Source of the DNA: Pseudomonas sp. ML2-2023-3
GTDB lineage: Bacteria > Pseudomonadota > Gammaproteobacteria > Pseudomonadales > Pseudomonadaceae
Reading direction: 5' to 3'
Assembly: GCF_037055275.1 (NCBI RefSeq)
Contig: NZ_CP146343.1
Location: 10,001 to 74,000, forward strand
DNA length: 64,000 bases
The notes beneath the pieces were generated by a model. It was not told the DNA's origin. It ran no database searches and saw only the letters and a program-made list of their open reading frames with translations. The position numbers and the translations under genes were made by a program. Of the stretch, positions 46,181 through 55,649 are shown in pieces (positions within the stretch are counted from its first letter, which is position 1; every line of letters begins with the position of its first letter).

Positions 46181-47515
46181 TCAGTTTTTCTTGCCCAGAT
46201 TGCCCAGCCCACCCAGCACTCCCCCAAGAGCACCACCCAGACCTGTATTGGCGCCCGTGTTACTACCTGTGCCGGTGCCTGCACCCAACAAGCCGCCGAG
46301 AGCGCCGCTCAGACCTGCGCCTGCGCCGGTACTGCCACCCGTGCTTGCGCCCACTCCCAACAGACCGCCAAGACCCAAACCGGCACTTGTACCGCCACCT
46401 GTGCTTGCACCTGCACCCAACAGGCCGCCAAGACCGCCACCAATGCCTGCACCGGCACCTGAACCATTACCCGTGCTTGCACCCACACCCAGCAGGCCGC
46501 CAAGACCACCACCCAGACCCGAGCCGGTGCCCGTGTTTGCAGCCGGATTCAGCAGGCCGCCCGCCTTGTCGACCGCACCGCCCACGCCCACCAGCACGCC
46601 ACCTACCAGCGAGGTCACCGGATTTTTGTCGCCGGTTGTAGACACCTTGGTGCCAAGACCGCTCACGGTGCCACCGACCTTGGTCAGCAGCCCATCCACC
46701 GGGGCTCCAAGGCCTGTGGTGGTACCCACTTTGCCCGTGACGTTTTCTGCCAGGGAAATGACCGGTACCAGGACCTTGTCATTCACGCCCCCGGTCACCT
46801 TGCCCAATTGGCCACTGTTCACATTGGTGGTCAATGTGTCACCGAGCATGGTCACGGTTGTACCGACTTTGTTGACTAGCCCACCTGTGGTGTCAGTCAC
46901 TTTGCCCACCAGGCCACCGGCCAGCGGGATCTGGCTGATTGGCGTGTTATCGAGCACTGTGCTCAAGCCAGTACCAACGGACGAAACGCCTTTACCCAGC
47001 TCGCTGACCGCATTGGTCGCACCCGCTACGGTGATGCCCAGGGAATTCTTGTCTGTGCCCAACGTACCCAGGCCATTCGTCAGGCCAGTGGTGACGGAGC
47101 TCACGGCATCGCCGGTTTTGACCACCAGGCCGCCACCCAGGGTGCCGACTACCGGCACCGGGGTCAGGGCAGTGCCCAGACCACTGACAGTGGTGCCTAC
47201 GCCACCCAGGGCGGTACCGACTTGACCTACCACCTGGCCTGTAACCAGAGGCGTAGTCACACTGCCGCCAGTCCCGCCACCATCTGTACCGCCAGTGCCA
47301 CCGGTACCGCCTGTACCACCCGTGCCGCCGGTACCGCCTGTGCCACCTGTACCACCTGTACCACCCGTGCCGCCGTTTGCACCGCTGCCCGAACCGGTAT
47401 TGGTTGTGGTCACATAGCTTTTGGAGCCGCCACCGCCACTGCTGCAGCCCGCCAGGCTGACAGTCATGACCAACAATAATGCTGTACTGGTTTTAAACCA
47501 CAGTTGAGTGTTCAT
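46181..47515 (-). CDS. Glycine-rich collagen-like surface lipoprotein
   Basis: A 444-aa protein. A lipoprotein signal peptide ends at the lipobox LAGC, followed by SSGGGGS. Ten Gly-Gly-Thr triplets then run in a row (DNA 47285-47374). The middle part is Gly/Val/Thr-rich with many short repeats (TTVSGLGTAL, KVGTTTGLG). The last third contains about four copies of a GGGLGGLLGVGASTG-like unit. The low-complexity, Cys-poor, collagen-like composition suggests an extended surface filament or spacer. It resembles the collagen-like repeat proteins annotated in Pseudomonas, but the function is unknown. The start at 47515 has AAGGGA. Confidence 0.72.
   Translation of the reverse strand: MNTQLWFKTSTALLLVMTVSLAGCSSGGGGSKSYVTTTNTGSGSGANGGTGGTGGTGGTGGTGGTGGTGGTGGTGGTDGGGTGGSVTTPLVTGQVVGQVGTALGGVGTTVSGLGTALTPVPVVGTLGGGLVVKTGDAVSSVTTGLTNGLGTLGTDKNSLGITVAGATNAVSELGKGVSSVGTGLSTVLDNTPISQIPLAGGLVGKVTDTTGGLVNKVGTTVTMLGDTLTTNVNSGQLGKVTGGVNDKVLVPVISLAENVTGKVGTTTGLGAPVDGLLTKVGGTVSGLGTKVSTTGDKNPVTSLVGGVLVGVGGAVDKAGGLLNPAANTGTGSGLGGGLGGLLGVGASTGNGSGAGAGIGGGLGGLLGAGASTGGGTSAGLGLGGLLGVGASTGGSTGAGAGLSGALGGLLGAGTGTGSNTGANTGLGGALGGVLGGLGNLGKKN
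47285..47374. repeat. Ten tandem 9-bp units encoding Gly-Gly-Thr
   Basis: Degenerate 9-bp units such as TGTACCACC and GGTACCGCC repeat ten times without a break. Each unit adds one Gly-Gly-Thr to the lipoprotein on the minus strand. Slippage would change length in frame. Confidence 0.85.
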
Positions 47516-47830
47516 GATTAATTCCCTTGCACCTGTTACGCCTGAGTTCGAAGTTCCCTGCTCTGCGTCAGGGATACATTCATCCGTTGGGTACATAACA
47601 ACCTCAAGGGTCATATCAAACAATTCACAACTTGGTATTAACCCCTTATATAAAGAGGCCGATACCCTGCTTGAGAACTAATACTTTAGCGTTAAGAACT
47701 TATTAAAAAAGCTATTTATCAAGGTCAGGGACTGCCCACCAAAGTAAAAAACCCACCACCAAACTTTAGGTATATATACAATTAACAGCGTTTTATAAGC
47801 GCTTTATCCCGCAAAAACGCTTTGATTACC
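47516..47830 (-). other. Leader and promoter region of the glycine-rich lipoprotein gene
   Basis: The 315 bp between the lipoprotein start and the pbpC stop hold no gene. They are AT-rich and contain, by position, TTGTGAATTGTTTGATAT on the minus strand (47613-47630, also near flp), TTGGTATTAA (47632-47641, also near tadG) and TAATACTTT (47679-47687, near tadG and flp). A weak dyad AGCGTTTT/AAAACGCT (47787-47821) lies just after pbpC. Confidence 0.6.
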
Positions 47831-50167
47831 TCACTCCACCACACTGAACTCGACACGGGCGGTTTGCCCGCTTTCGTCAAGCACGCTGAGCTCATAACGC
47901 CCCACGTGTTCCAGGGTGGTGCTGAATACCTCCAGTGGCAGGCTGTCCCCCAAAGGGGCGCCGTTGATAAACCACCACCGCCGCCCCTCTCCGCCCAGGG
48001 TCGTCAATGCCAGCCGCAACACCGACTGGCTCGCAGCCGGGCGGCGCAGGCGGTCGCCTTCGCGCACGCCCGAAATCGACAGCGGTGTCACTGCACTCAA
48101 GGGCGGTGGCGGGCATTGGCGTGAGGCGTCTGGCAGTCGCACCTCACGCCGTTCAACACGGGGTAGCCACGGTTCAAGCGGAGCAGGCCACAACGCCACC
48201 TCACGCACTTGCGCATCCGGGCATTGCGCCCCCACGCGCAGGCCCCGGGAGTTGACCCGGATGGTTTCCTTGAGCCCCACCCCCAACGGCTGGTCCGCCG
48301 CAAGCAAGGTCGGGGGAGTGATGTGATCCAACGTCCAGGCAAAGCGTTGACGACGGCAATTGGGGTCACTCTTGTTCATGGGTTGGCCCAATGGCCAGCA
48401 GATCGCAGCCACCCCGACGCTGTCAGGTACGGCCTGCACCGGCGCCACAATGCCGCGCTGGCTGTCGCGGTTACTCAGCACATCGTGGACTTGCAGCATC
48501 AAAGGGGCCGCCGACGCCAGGCCAAACTGCCCCGGCACGGGCGTGCCATCCGGGCGACCGATCCACACACCGATCAGATAACGCGGTCCAACGCCGATCG
48601 CCAGCGCATCGCGAAAGCCATAGCTGGTACCGGTCTTCCAGGCCAATTGCGGGCGCTGCACCAGATCGGCATGGGGGTCACGATCCGGGCGCGCCTGACC
48701 GCTGAGAATGCGCCGGATAATCCACGCCGCTCCTGGGGACAGCATGGGGCGATCGTGTAATTCGTCACTCGGCTGCAGACGTAAATTGGCGCTGCGCCCT
48801 TCTCGCGCCAGTGCGCTGTAGCCGCTGACCAGATCCTCCAGGCGAGTGCCGGCGCCGCCCAGAATCAGCGCCAGATTGGGTTGCGCGAGTGCCGGCAGGC
48901 TCAACGGCACGCCGCCATTGCGCATATCGGCGGCAAAACGCTTGGGGCCATAAGCCTCCAGCAACTGCACGGCGGGCAAGTTAAGGGACGTCACCAGCGC
49001 CGCACTGGCCGATACCGGCCCGCTAAACCCCGTGGAGAAATTACCCGGTCGATAGTCGCCATAGCGCCGGGGCACATCCTGCAGCAACGACTCGGAGTGG
49101 ATCAGCCCCGCATCCATTGCCATGCCATACAAAAACGGCTTGAGGGTGGAGCCCGGCGAGCGCATGGCGGTGATCATGTCGACATGGCCAAAACGGCGCG
49201 CATCGTTGATATCCACCGACCCCAGATAGGCGCGTACCGCCATGCTCTCGGTCTCGACCACCACGATGGCGGCCGAGGTGTGATCGGGTAAACGGGCGCG
49301 CCAGCCCAGCAGCAAGTCTTCGAGACGGCGCTGCAGGCTGGCGTCGATCAGGGTACGGATCAGCGGCGGGCTGTCCGGGCGGTTGAGCCGTCGTGCCAAC
49401 AACGGCGCCAGGCTCGGTTCCAGGCGCGGCGCCAGTAACAGCGGTTCTTCCTGCGCCTCGTCAACCGCCGATTGCGGCCACACCCGGTATTCGGCCAAGC
49501 GGCGCAACACCTTGTCCCGCGCCACTTGTGCCCGCCCCGGATGACGGTCGGGACGCAAGCGGCTCGGCGCCTGGGGCAACACGGCGAGCAGCGCCGCCTC
49601 GGAATGGGTGAGCTGGAGCGGAGACTTGCCCAGATAAGCCCAACTGGCCGCCGCGACCCCCTGTAACGTGCCGCCGAACGGAGCCCGGTTGAGGTACAGC
49701 GCAAGAATCTGGTCCTTGGACAAGTGCCATTCCAGCTGCGCCGTACGCCACAACTGGCGCAGCTTGCCGGGCAGCGTGCGCTCATGGGGATCGAGCAAAC
49801 GCGCCACCTGCATCGACAACGTGCTGCCGCCTGACAACACCCGTCCGCCCGTCAGGTTTTGCCAGGCCGCACGGCCCAACGCCAAGGGATTGATCCCGGG
49901 GTGCTGAAAAAACCAGCGGTCTTCGTAGGTCAGCAAAGCGTCCAGGTACAACGGCGATACTTCACCGGTTTGCACCGGATAGCGCCACACGCCATTGGCA
50001 TCGGCAAACCGCCACAGGGGCGTGCCGTCTTCGGCCAATACCACACGGGCCAGATCATCCCGGGGCAAGGGCAACGGCCAGATCCTGTCGGCCAACCACA
50101 GCAATGCGCACGCCAGCAGCAGACCGGCGAGCGTCCAGCCGACTATTTTTTTGATCCTTGCCCCCAC
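47831..50167 (-). CDS. pbpC: Penicillin-binding protein 1C (PbpC)
   Basis: A 778-aa bifunctional class A penicillin-binding protein. One N-terminal membrane helix precedes the glycosyltransferase domain (Glu in TYEDRWFFQHPGI, then GGSTLSMQVARLL). The transpeptidase domain has the Ser-x-x-Lys in RSPGSTLKPFLYG and KTGTSYGFRDA. A C-terminal PbpC-specific extension (about 690-778) ends in RVEFSVVE. GTG start. It forms the usual pair with the alpha-2-macroglobulin gene nearby, although here a small membrane gene is between them. Confidence 0.92.
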   Translation of the reverse strand: MGARIKKIVGWTLAGLLLACALLWLADRIWPLPLPRDDLARVVLAEDGTPLWRFADANGVWRYPVQTGEVSPLYLDALLTYEDRWFFQHPGINPLALGRAAWQNLTGGRVLSGGSTLSMQVARLLDPHERTLPGKLRQLWRTAQLEWHLSKDQILALYLNRAPFGGTLQGVAAASWAYLGKSPLQLTHSEAALLAVLPQAPSRLRPDRHPGRAQVARDKVLRRLAEYRVWPQSAVDEAQEEPLLLAPRLEPSLAPLLARRLNRPDSPPLIRTLIDASLQRRLEDLLLGWRARLPDHTSAAIVVVETESMAVRAYLGSVDINDARRFGHVDMITAMRSPGSTLKPFLYGMAMDAGLIHSESLLQDVPRRYGDYRPGNFSTGFSGPVSASAALVTSLNLPAVQLLEAYGPKRFAADMRNGGVPLSLPALAQPNLALILGGAGTRLEDLVSGYSALAREGRSANLRLQPSDELHDRPMLSPGAAWIIRRILSGQARPDRDPHADLVQRPQLAWKTGTSYGFRDALAIGVGPRYLIGVWIGRPDGTPVPGQFGLASAAPLMLQVHDVLSNRDSQRGIVAPVQAVPDSVGVAAICWPLGQPMNKSDPNCRRQRFAWTLDHITPPTLLAADQPLGVGLKETIRVNSRGLRVGAQCPDAQVREVALWPAPLEPWLPRVERREVRLPDASRQCPPPPLSAVTPLSISGVREGDRLRRPAASQSVLRLALTTLGGEGRRWWFINGAPLGDSLPLEVFSTTLEHVGRYELSVLDESGQTARVEFSVVE

Positions 50168-50250
50168 TGACTCTCACTCTCTACGCAACTTGCGGCATGG
50201 ATGGATGCCTAATCTGGCACAGTGGCCACCTTACTCATCGGAACATGACC

Positions 50251-50544
50251 ATGCACGTCGAAAGTTTTATCGGAAATCTTGGCCTCTGGCTGGGCACACT
50301 GGTTCGTTTTATCGTGGAGAGCCTGAACGGCCTGTTTGGCGCCATCACAGAGGCAGGCAGCAGCTTTGTCGAAGGCATGGCGCGCGCGTTGGGTATGGAC
50401 ACCTCGATCATCAGCATTGCGGTACTGATCATCGGCTTGCTGTTTCTGTACAACGCCGTGCGCGCCTTCATGCGCGCCTCGGTCATCGGTGGCGTGATCT
50501 GGCTGCTGCTGGGCCTGTGGGTGCTGAGCTGGATCATCAACTGA
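50251..50544 (+). CDS. Small membrane protein of unknown function
   Basis: A 97-aa protein with two or three hydrophobic segments (FIGNLGLWLGTLVRFIV; SIISIAVLIIGLLFLYNAV; VIGGVIWLLLGLWVLSWIIN). I do not recognise the family. It lies on the opposite strand between pbpC and the macroglobulin gene. GGAA 7 nt before ATG 50251 decided the start; ATG 50245 is the alternative. The stop codon TGA at 50542-50544 touches a REP half-element. Confidence 0.65.
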   Translation: MHVESFIGNLGLWLGTLVRFIVESLNGLFGAITEAGSSFVEGMARALGMDTSIISIAVLIIGLLFLYNAVRAFMRASVIGGVIWLLLGLWVLSWIIN

Positions 50545-50560
50545 GCAAGCCCGCTCCCAC
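50543..50560. repeat. Single REP half-element between convergent genes
   Basis: GAGCAAGCCCGCTCCCAC is the right half of the GTGGGAGCGGGC family. It fills the short gap between the small membrane gene and the macroglobulin gene and begins at the stop codon of the former. Confidence 0.75.
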
Positions 50561-50565
50561 TCCGG

Positions 50566-53500
50566 TCAGCGGCCCTTGATCACCATGTCCCCCGGTGTGT
50601 CGCCCACGGCCTGCCAGTTGGGGCGGTACATCGACTCCACTTGCGGCGGCGGGACGCGGTAGGTGCCAGGGGTCACGGCACGGGCCAGGTACAGCAGGTG
50701 CGTGGTGCCGTAGCCATCCAGTTTCAACGCTGCCACATACCGATCATCCCGATATTCCTGGTGCTGCACGCTGGCGTTCTGCATCGACTCGCGCCATTGC
50801 TTGACCTGGGTACTGGCGTTTTCAAGGCTGGCGGCGCTTTGGCCCAGATTCTGGTTTTCAAGTTCCAGGCCCGCTGGCAGCAAATCGACCACCAGCGCAT
50901 CCGGCACCTGCTGCTTGGCCGTCACGGCCAGGTGCACCAGCACCAGATCACCACTTTTCAGGGCCTTGAGGTTCAACGGCTCCCCGTTCATGCCCAGGTA
51001 GTCACGGCGAATGCTCATGTTCTCGCCGCCCGCCGCCGGGGCTTGTTGTGGATAACCTGAAATCGTCAGTTGTTGATAAACCGGCGCACTGCCTTCGTTG
51101 CGCAAGGTCAGTGGCGAGGCCAGCAGCGGCCCGTCGAGCTTGAGGCCCGACTGGGCATTGTTCAGCTCGCGGGTCTGGTCGCCACTGGCAAACTGCACCG
51201 ACCACTTGGCTTCAGGCTGGCTCAACAGATCGCGACCGGCAAGGAACAGCGCGTTGCGCTCCTGGGTCGACAGCCACTGGCTCGCCGCCAGTTGATCGGA
51301 CAGGTCGAACACCCGTTGCTCGCGCTGGCCGGCCATCAAGTTGTTTTCTTCCAGCAAGGCCAGAATCAGAGCCTGATCCCGCAACGGGCTGCCGTAATCG
51401 CCCAGCCATTGATCGGCTTTACGGGTCACTGCCAGGCCCGCCACCAGCGCCTGATCAGCCCGTGGTTGGTCGCCCATCTTCTGCAAGGCAATCGACAACT
51501 GCACCAACGGCAGGCCGGAACGGGCATCGCTGCGTCGCTCGAAAATGCTGCGCAATGCACCCAGCGGTGCTTGCTGACTGCGGGCCAGGACCATCGCCGC
51601 ATAGGCCTGCACGGCAAAGCGGGTGTGTTCGAGGTTTTCGCTGTAATCGGCCTCGATCAGGTTGCGTTCCTGCACATAGCGCAGCAAACGCTCGCTGGCC
51701 TTTTTAAGCGCTTCAGGCGGCACGGCATAGCCTTGATCCCGGGCACGCAGCAAGAAATCGGTGACATAGGCGGTGAGCCAATACTCCTCCTGACCGTCCG
51801 CGCCCCACAAGCCGAAGCTGCCGTTGTAACGCTGCATGCCCAGCAGGCGCTCGATACCCAACTCGATTTTGCGTTTGCGCTCGGTGTCCGGTTCGCCTTC
51901 CAGGCCCAGGCGTTTGAGCAGGGCCGCATCGGCATACAGCGCCGGGTAAAGGCCGCTGGTGGTCTGCTCGGAGCAGCCGTAGGGGTAGGCTTTGAGCGCA
52001 CGGATCTGCTCGCCCAGGTTCAGCGGCGGGCGGCTCGACAGGCTGAGCAAGGCTTCACGCCCGGCCGGTTCAAAGGCTTGCAGCTCGCCCTCGGGCAGAC
52101 TCCAGGGCTGGTCATTGAGCACGGCACGGTAATGCTTGAGCAATGCCGGATACGCCGGGCGCACGCCCAGCGTCCATTCGCGGGTGAACGGCGCCAGGGT
52201 TTCACCCGGCAGGTCCAGGCCATTGACCGTCACCTTGACCACACCGGTGCCATACCCGCCCAGTGCCTTGACCGGAACCTGCAAGGTACTGCGCTGGCCG
52301 GGGCTGAGTGTCAGGTTCTGTGTCGCGTCACCCGGCAGGCTCAGTTGCCCCTCGGTGTTGAGCTTCACGTGCAGCGTTTGCGGCGTGTCGGTGAGGTTGG
52401 ACACGTCCAGCGCCAGCCGTGTCTCGTCGCCACCGGCCAAAAAGCGCGGTGCCGCCAGTTCGGCCACCAAGGGCGCGGCGACCACGGTTTTGGCCTCGGC
52501 CATGCCGTAGCGATCATCGGTCCAGGCTTGAGCCATCAGGCGCAGCTCGCCGTTGAAGTCAGGGATATCCACACTGACTTCACCTTCGCCCTGCTCGTTC
52601 AGGGTCACGGGTGCGCTTTGCAGTGCCACGATCGTCACGCTGGTGGCAGGCCGCTTGCCGCCTTTGGCCAGCGCTGCATCGCCACCGAACGCCAGGCTGG
52701 CCAAACGGCCTTGCCCGATTTCGATCAATTGCCCGTAGATGTCCAGTTGATCCGCGCCATAGGCCTTGCGCCCAAACAGACTGGCAAATGGATCCGGAGT
52801 CGGGTAGTCGGTGATGTTGAGCACGCCCACATCCACGGCGGCCAGCAGAACATGGGCTTGCTTGGGGATGCTGCCATCGGCGTTCTTAGCGTGGATTTTC
52901 ACCGTCAATGGCTGCTTGGGGCGCATTTTTTCAGGGGCATCGAGAGTGAGTGCCAACTTGCGCTGGCTGCGATCGATCGGCAAATGCAGCACGCCCACGG
53001 CACGCTTGGGAGTGATATTGGTCTTGCGCTCACCCGGTCGAATCACCAGGGCGCTGATGTACAAGTCGTGCCGCGCCCAGCGTGGGTCAAGCTTGACGTC
53101 GAAGACCTTGCCCTCGGCAGGCACCTCGATTTCTTCCCACCACAACGGGCCGTCGCTGCCTTCAACCAGCAAATAGCCTTTGCCTGCCGCTGGCGGCGTG
53201 ACCGTTACCCTGGCCGTGTCGCCATCGGCATAGGCAGCCTTGTCCAGCGCCAGCTTGACCTGATCGGGGCGCACGGCGCCGCCTTCGGCGTTGTCCTGGG
53301 CGCGATAACCGGCCCAGAAGCGCAGGCTGCTGATCAAGCCGGTTTTCGGGTCTTCAACTTCAACGCGATACGGCCCCCACTCGACCGGGAAGCTGACCTT
53401 GGCGGTTTCGCCGGCCTTGAGGCTGAGGGTTTCTTCGTTGAGGTTCAGAAACTTCTCGTTGTAGTGGTAGCTCCAGCCGTCGCTGTCCGAGTAGTTCCAG

Positions 53501-55455
53501 TAATAGTCACGGCGCTCGCGCACCAAGCGCACCTTGAGGTCGTCGGCGGCCAGCTTGTTGCCCTGGCTGTCGGCAACCAGCAGCTCGAATTCAACCGGGC
53601 CATCACCGTCGGTTTCAGTGCCGTCAAACAGGCCGCGAATGCCCGGCAGACGATCCGCTGGCCACACCGCCTGCACCAGACGCCGGGTAATCGGCCGCCC
53701 GCCCGACTCTTGCAGACTGGCCTGCACAATCAGTTGCAACGGGGATTTGGCATCGCTCCACTGGCTTTCGAGGCTGATGGTTTCCTTGCCTTCGGCATCC
53801 AGAACGCTTTCGTCCAGTTCCAGGTCCTGAGTCAGCTCGGGTTCTGTCACCGATCCGAACTCATAGCCCGGCAAGGTGCTGACGGCCTCGCGCAATGGCC
53901 GCACATAGACTTGACCACTCAAGCGATTACCCGCCGCCGGAGCGCCATACAAGTAGCGGCCATTGACCTGGATTTCAGCGGTTTGCTCAGGGCTCAGCGG
54001 CGTATCGCTGCCCTTTAGCTCCAGCGCCAAACGCTCGGGCAGGAAGTCCTCGACCAAAAACTCGTACAGCTGCGGCTTGCCGTCACCGAAGTCGAACACC
54101 AGCTGCCAGCGCCCGGTCGGGGCTTCAGCGGCCAGTTGCAACGGGTACTGATACAACCCAGAAGCGTCCGGCGACCACACAAACTTGCGGCTGACCTGCT
54201 CGTCCGGACGACGGACTTCAACGCTGACCGGCTGCGGCTTGACCGGGTTGCCATCGCGGTCGCGCAACAAGGCATTGAGCAATACGGTTTCGCCGGGGCG
54301 ATACAGGTCACGGGGGCCAAACACAAAGAACTGCAGCGGATGCCCCTGGGGGCCGCCAATATCGAATTCGGCCAGGTCCAGCGCCGCCGTGTTCAGGCGC
54401 AGCAAGCTGGTTTGATCGCCTTGGCGCGCAACCAGCACTTCGGCCTTGGGTGGCAACGCCAGTTCGGCGTGACCGTCTTTACCGGTTTTACCCTGGCCCA
54501 GCATCTGGCCTTTGCCGTCGAGCAATTCCAGCTCGACACCCGCCAGGGCGCTGCCGCCTTCAAGGGCCTGGGTGAACACATCCAGTCGCTTCTGGTAGCG
54601 GTGTACCGAAAGGCCGATATCGCTGAGGGTGAACAAGGTGGCAGGGGTCGAATAGTTGTAGCTGCCCGTCGCCGTCATCACCGCCAGATACACGCCCGGC
54701 TGCTGCAAAGGCTTGATTCCGGACGTCGGCAAGATCAGGGTTTCACGGGTATTGCGCGCCGGGTTCAAGTCAAAACGGCCGCCGTACACCAGCTCGGCCA
54801 TGCTCAGCAGATCCTTGGCTTCGTAGCTTTGCAGGCTGCTGTTGCGACCCCATTGACTGAGAAACGCTGGCAGGGACTCGGGTTTGACCCGAAAGAACTC
54901 AACATCCACCTTGTCGACGTTCAGCGCGATCACCGGCAAGCCTTCGGCCAGGCGGGTGGGCAGCAAGTTGCCACGGCTGGCAAAGCCGACCGTGGGTTGC
55001 AGGTCACGGGTTTCAAGGCGGCTGATGTACTCGGCGGCCAACGTGGCGTCGTTGACGGCACGCAGGCCGGGGTCAACGGTGAGGATCAGTTTGCGCTGTG
55101 GCTCAAGATGGCGCAGGCGCAGTTCCATCAGGTTATCCGACAACTCCCAGGCGCCATCGACCTTGCCGGTTTTGGCATCGACCAGGTGCAGCTTGTCTGC
55201 AAAATTCTGCTCAGGATGGAGCGGCACCGAAAAGCTCACGGACAAGGTGCTGGCTCCGTCCAGTTGCACCTCGGACACATCCACCACACTTAACTCACGC
55301 CCGGCGTAACGCTGGGCCAGGGCCTTGACGTCCTGCACCGGTTTGGCGGGCTGGCTCGCGGCAACGGTCGGCGCTGCAGGCTTGTCGACGCTCGAAGAAT
55401 CGCAAGCGCTCAACAGCGCCAGCGTGCAGGCCAGGAACAATCCTTTGTTAAGCAT
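50566..55455 (-). CDS. Bacterial alpha-2-macroglobulin (YfhM/ECAM type) lipoprotein
   Basis: A 1629-aa protein. A signal peptide with lipobox LLSAC anchors it to a membrane facing the periplasm. It has repeated beta-sandwich macroglobulin domains, and a C-terminal thioester domain with the intact CSEQ motif (Cys1161 in YGCSEQTTSG). Such proteins trap proteases that enter the periplasm; the pbpC neighbour would repair peptidoglycan. The long open frame on the other strand between 51070 and 54018 is a composition effect. Confidence 0.93.
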   Translation of the reverse strand: MLNKGLFLACTLALLSACDSSSVDKPAAPTVAASQPAKPVQDVKALAQRYAGRELSVVDVSEVQLDGASTLSVSFSVPLHPEQNFADKLHLVDAKTGKVDGAWELSDNLMELRLRHLEPQRKLILTVDPGLRAVNDATLAAEYISRLETRDLQPTVGFASRGNLLPTRLAEGLPVIALNVDKVDVEFFRVKPESLPAFLSQWGRNSSLQSYEAKDLLSMAELVYGGRFDLNPARNTRETLILPTSGIKPLQQPGVYLAVMTATGSYNYSTPATLFTLSDIGLSVHRYQKRLDVFTQALEGGSALAGVELELLDGKGQMLGQGKTGKDGHAELALPPKAEVLVARQGDQTSLLRLNTAALDLAEFDIGGPQGHPLQFFVFGPRDLYRPGETVLLNALLRDRDGNPVKPQPVSVEVRRPDEQVSRKFVWSPDASGLYQYPLQLAAEAPTGRWQLVFDFGDGKPQLYEFLVEDFLPERLALELKGSDTPLSPEQTAEIQVNGRYLYGAPAAGNRLSGQVYVRPLREAVSTLPGYEFGSVTEPELTQDLELDESVLDAEGKETISLESQWSDAKSPLQLIVQASLQESGGRPITRRLVQAVWPADRLPGIRGLFDGTETDGDGPVEFELLVADSQGNKLAADDLKVRLVRERRDYYWNYSDSDGWSYHYNEKFLNLNEETLSLKAGETAKVSFPVEWGPYRVEVEDPKTGLISSLRFWAGYRAQDNAEGGAVRPDQVKLALDKAAYADGDTARVTVTPPAAGKGYLLVEGSDGPLWWEEIEVPAEGKVFDVKLDPRWARHDLYISALVIRPGERKTNITPKRAVGVLHLPIDRSQRKLALTLDAPEKMRPKQPLTVKIHAKNADGSIPKQAHVLLAAVDVGVLNITDYPTPDPFASLFGRKAYGADQLDIYGQLIEIGQGRLASLAFGGDAALAKGGKRPATSVTIVALQSAPVTLNEQGEGEVSVDIPDFNGELRLMAQAWTDDRYGMAEAKTVVAAPLVAELAAPRFLAGGDETRLALDVSNLTDTPQTLHVKLNTEGQLSLPGDATQNLTLSPGQRSTLQVPVKALGGYGTGVVKVTVNGLDLPGETLAPFTREWTLGVRPAYPALLKHYRAVLNDQPWSLPEGELQAFEPAGREALLSLSSRPPLNLGEQIRALKAYPYGCSEQTTSGLYPALYADAALLKRLGLEGEPDTERKRKIELGIERLLGMQRYNGSFGLWGADGQEEYWLTAYVTDFLLRARDQGYAVPPEALKKASERLLRYVQERNLIEADYSENLEHTRFAVQAYAAMVLARSQQAPLGALRSIFERRSDARSGLPLVQLSIALQKMGDQPRADQALVAGLAVTRKADQWLGDYGSPLRDQALILALLEENNLMAGQREQRVFDLSDQLAASQWLSTQERNALFLAGRDLLSQPEAKWSVQFASGDQTRELNNAQSGLKLDGPLLASPLTLRNEGSAPVYQQLTISGYPQQAPAAGGENMSIRRDYLGMNGEPLNLKALKSGDLVLVHLAVTAKQQVPDALVVDLLPAGLELENQNLGQSAASLENASTQVKQWRESMQNASVQHQEYRDDRYVAALKLDGYGTTHLLYLARAVTPGTYRVPPPQVESMYRPNWQAVGDTPGDMVIKGR

Positions 55456-55532
55456 GGTGTTCTCGTTAACTGGGCAGATAAAGGGCGACTATATAACAGC
55501 CGCTGGGGAACCACAGCCGCACTGGTCTGATT

Positions 55533-55617
55533 GTGGGAGCGGGCTTGCTCGCGATGGCATCACTGCGGCTGGCCTGACAAACCGCGCTGCCTGCAGCGCG
55601 AGCAAGCCCGCTCCCAC
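55533..55617. repeat. REP pair between the macroglobulin and MATE genes
   Basis: GTGGGAGCGGGCTTGCTCGC (55533 onward, 24 bp) is answered by CGCGAGCAAGCCCGCTCCCAC (ends 55617) in inverted orientation, with a short imperfect inverted repeat between. It belongs to the same family as 22475-22559. Confidence 0.85.
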
Positions 55618-55649
55618 AGGTTACAATCGCGCCCCCCAAAGGAGCCTGC

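Noticed and set aside
46191..47225. A proline-rich plus-strand open frame opposite the glycine-rich lipoprotein
   Set aside because: The Pro/Ala/Thr bias is the complement of Gly/Val-rich codons; it has no start site or signal.
51070..54018. A 982-codon open frame on the plus strand
   Set aside because: It is exactly antisense to the macroglobulin gene, has no recognisable domain or ribosome binding site, and is a composition effect of a long GC-rich gene.
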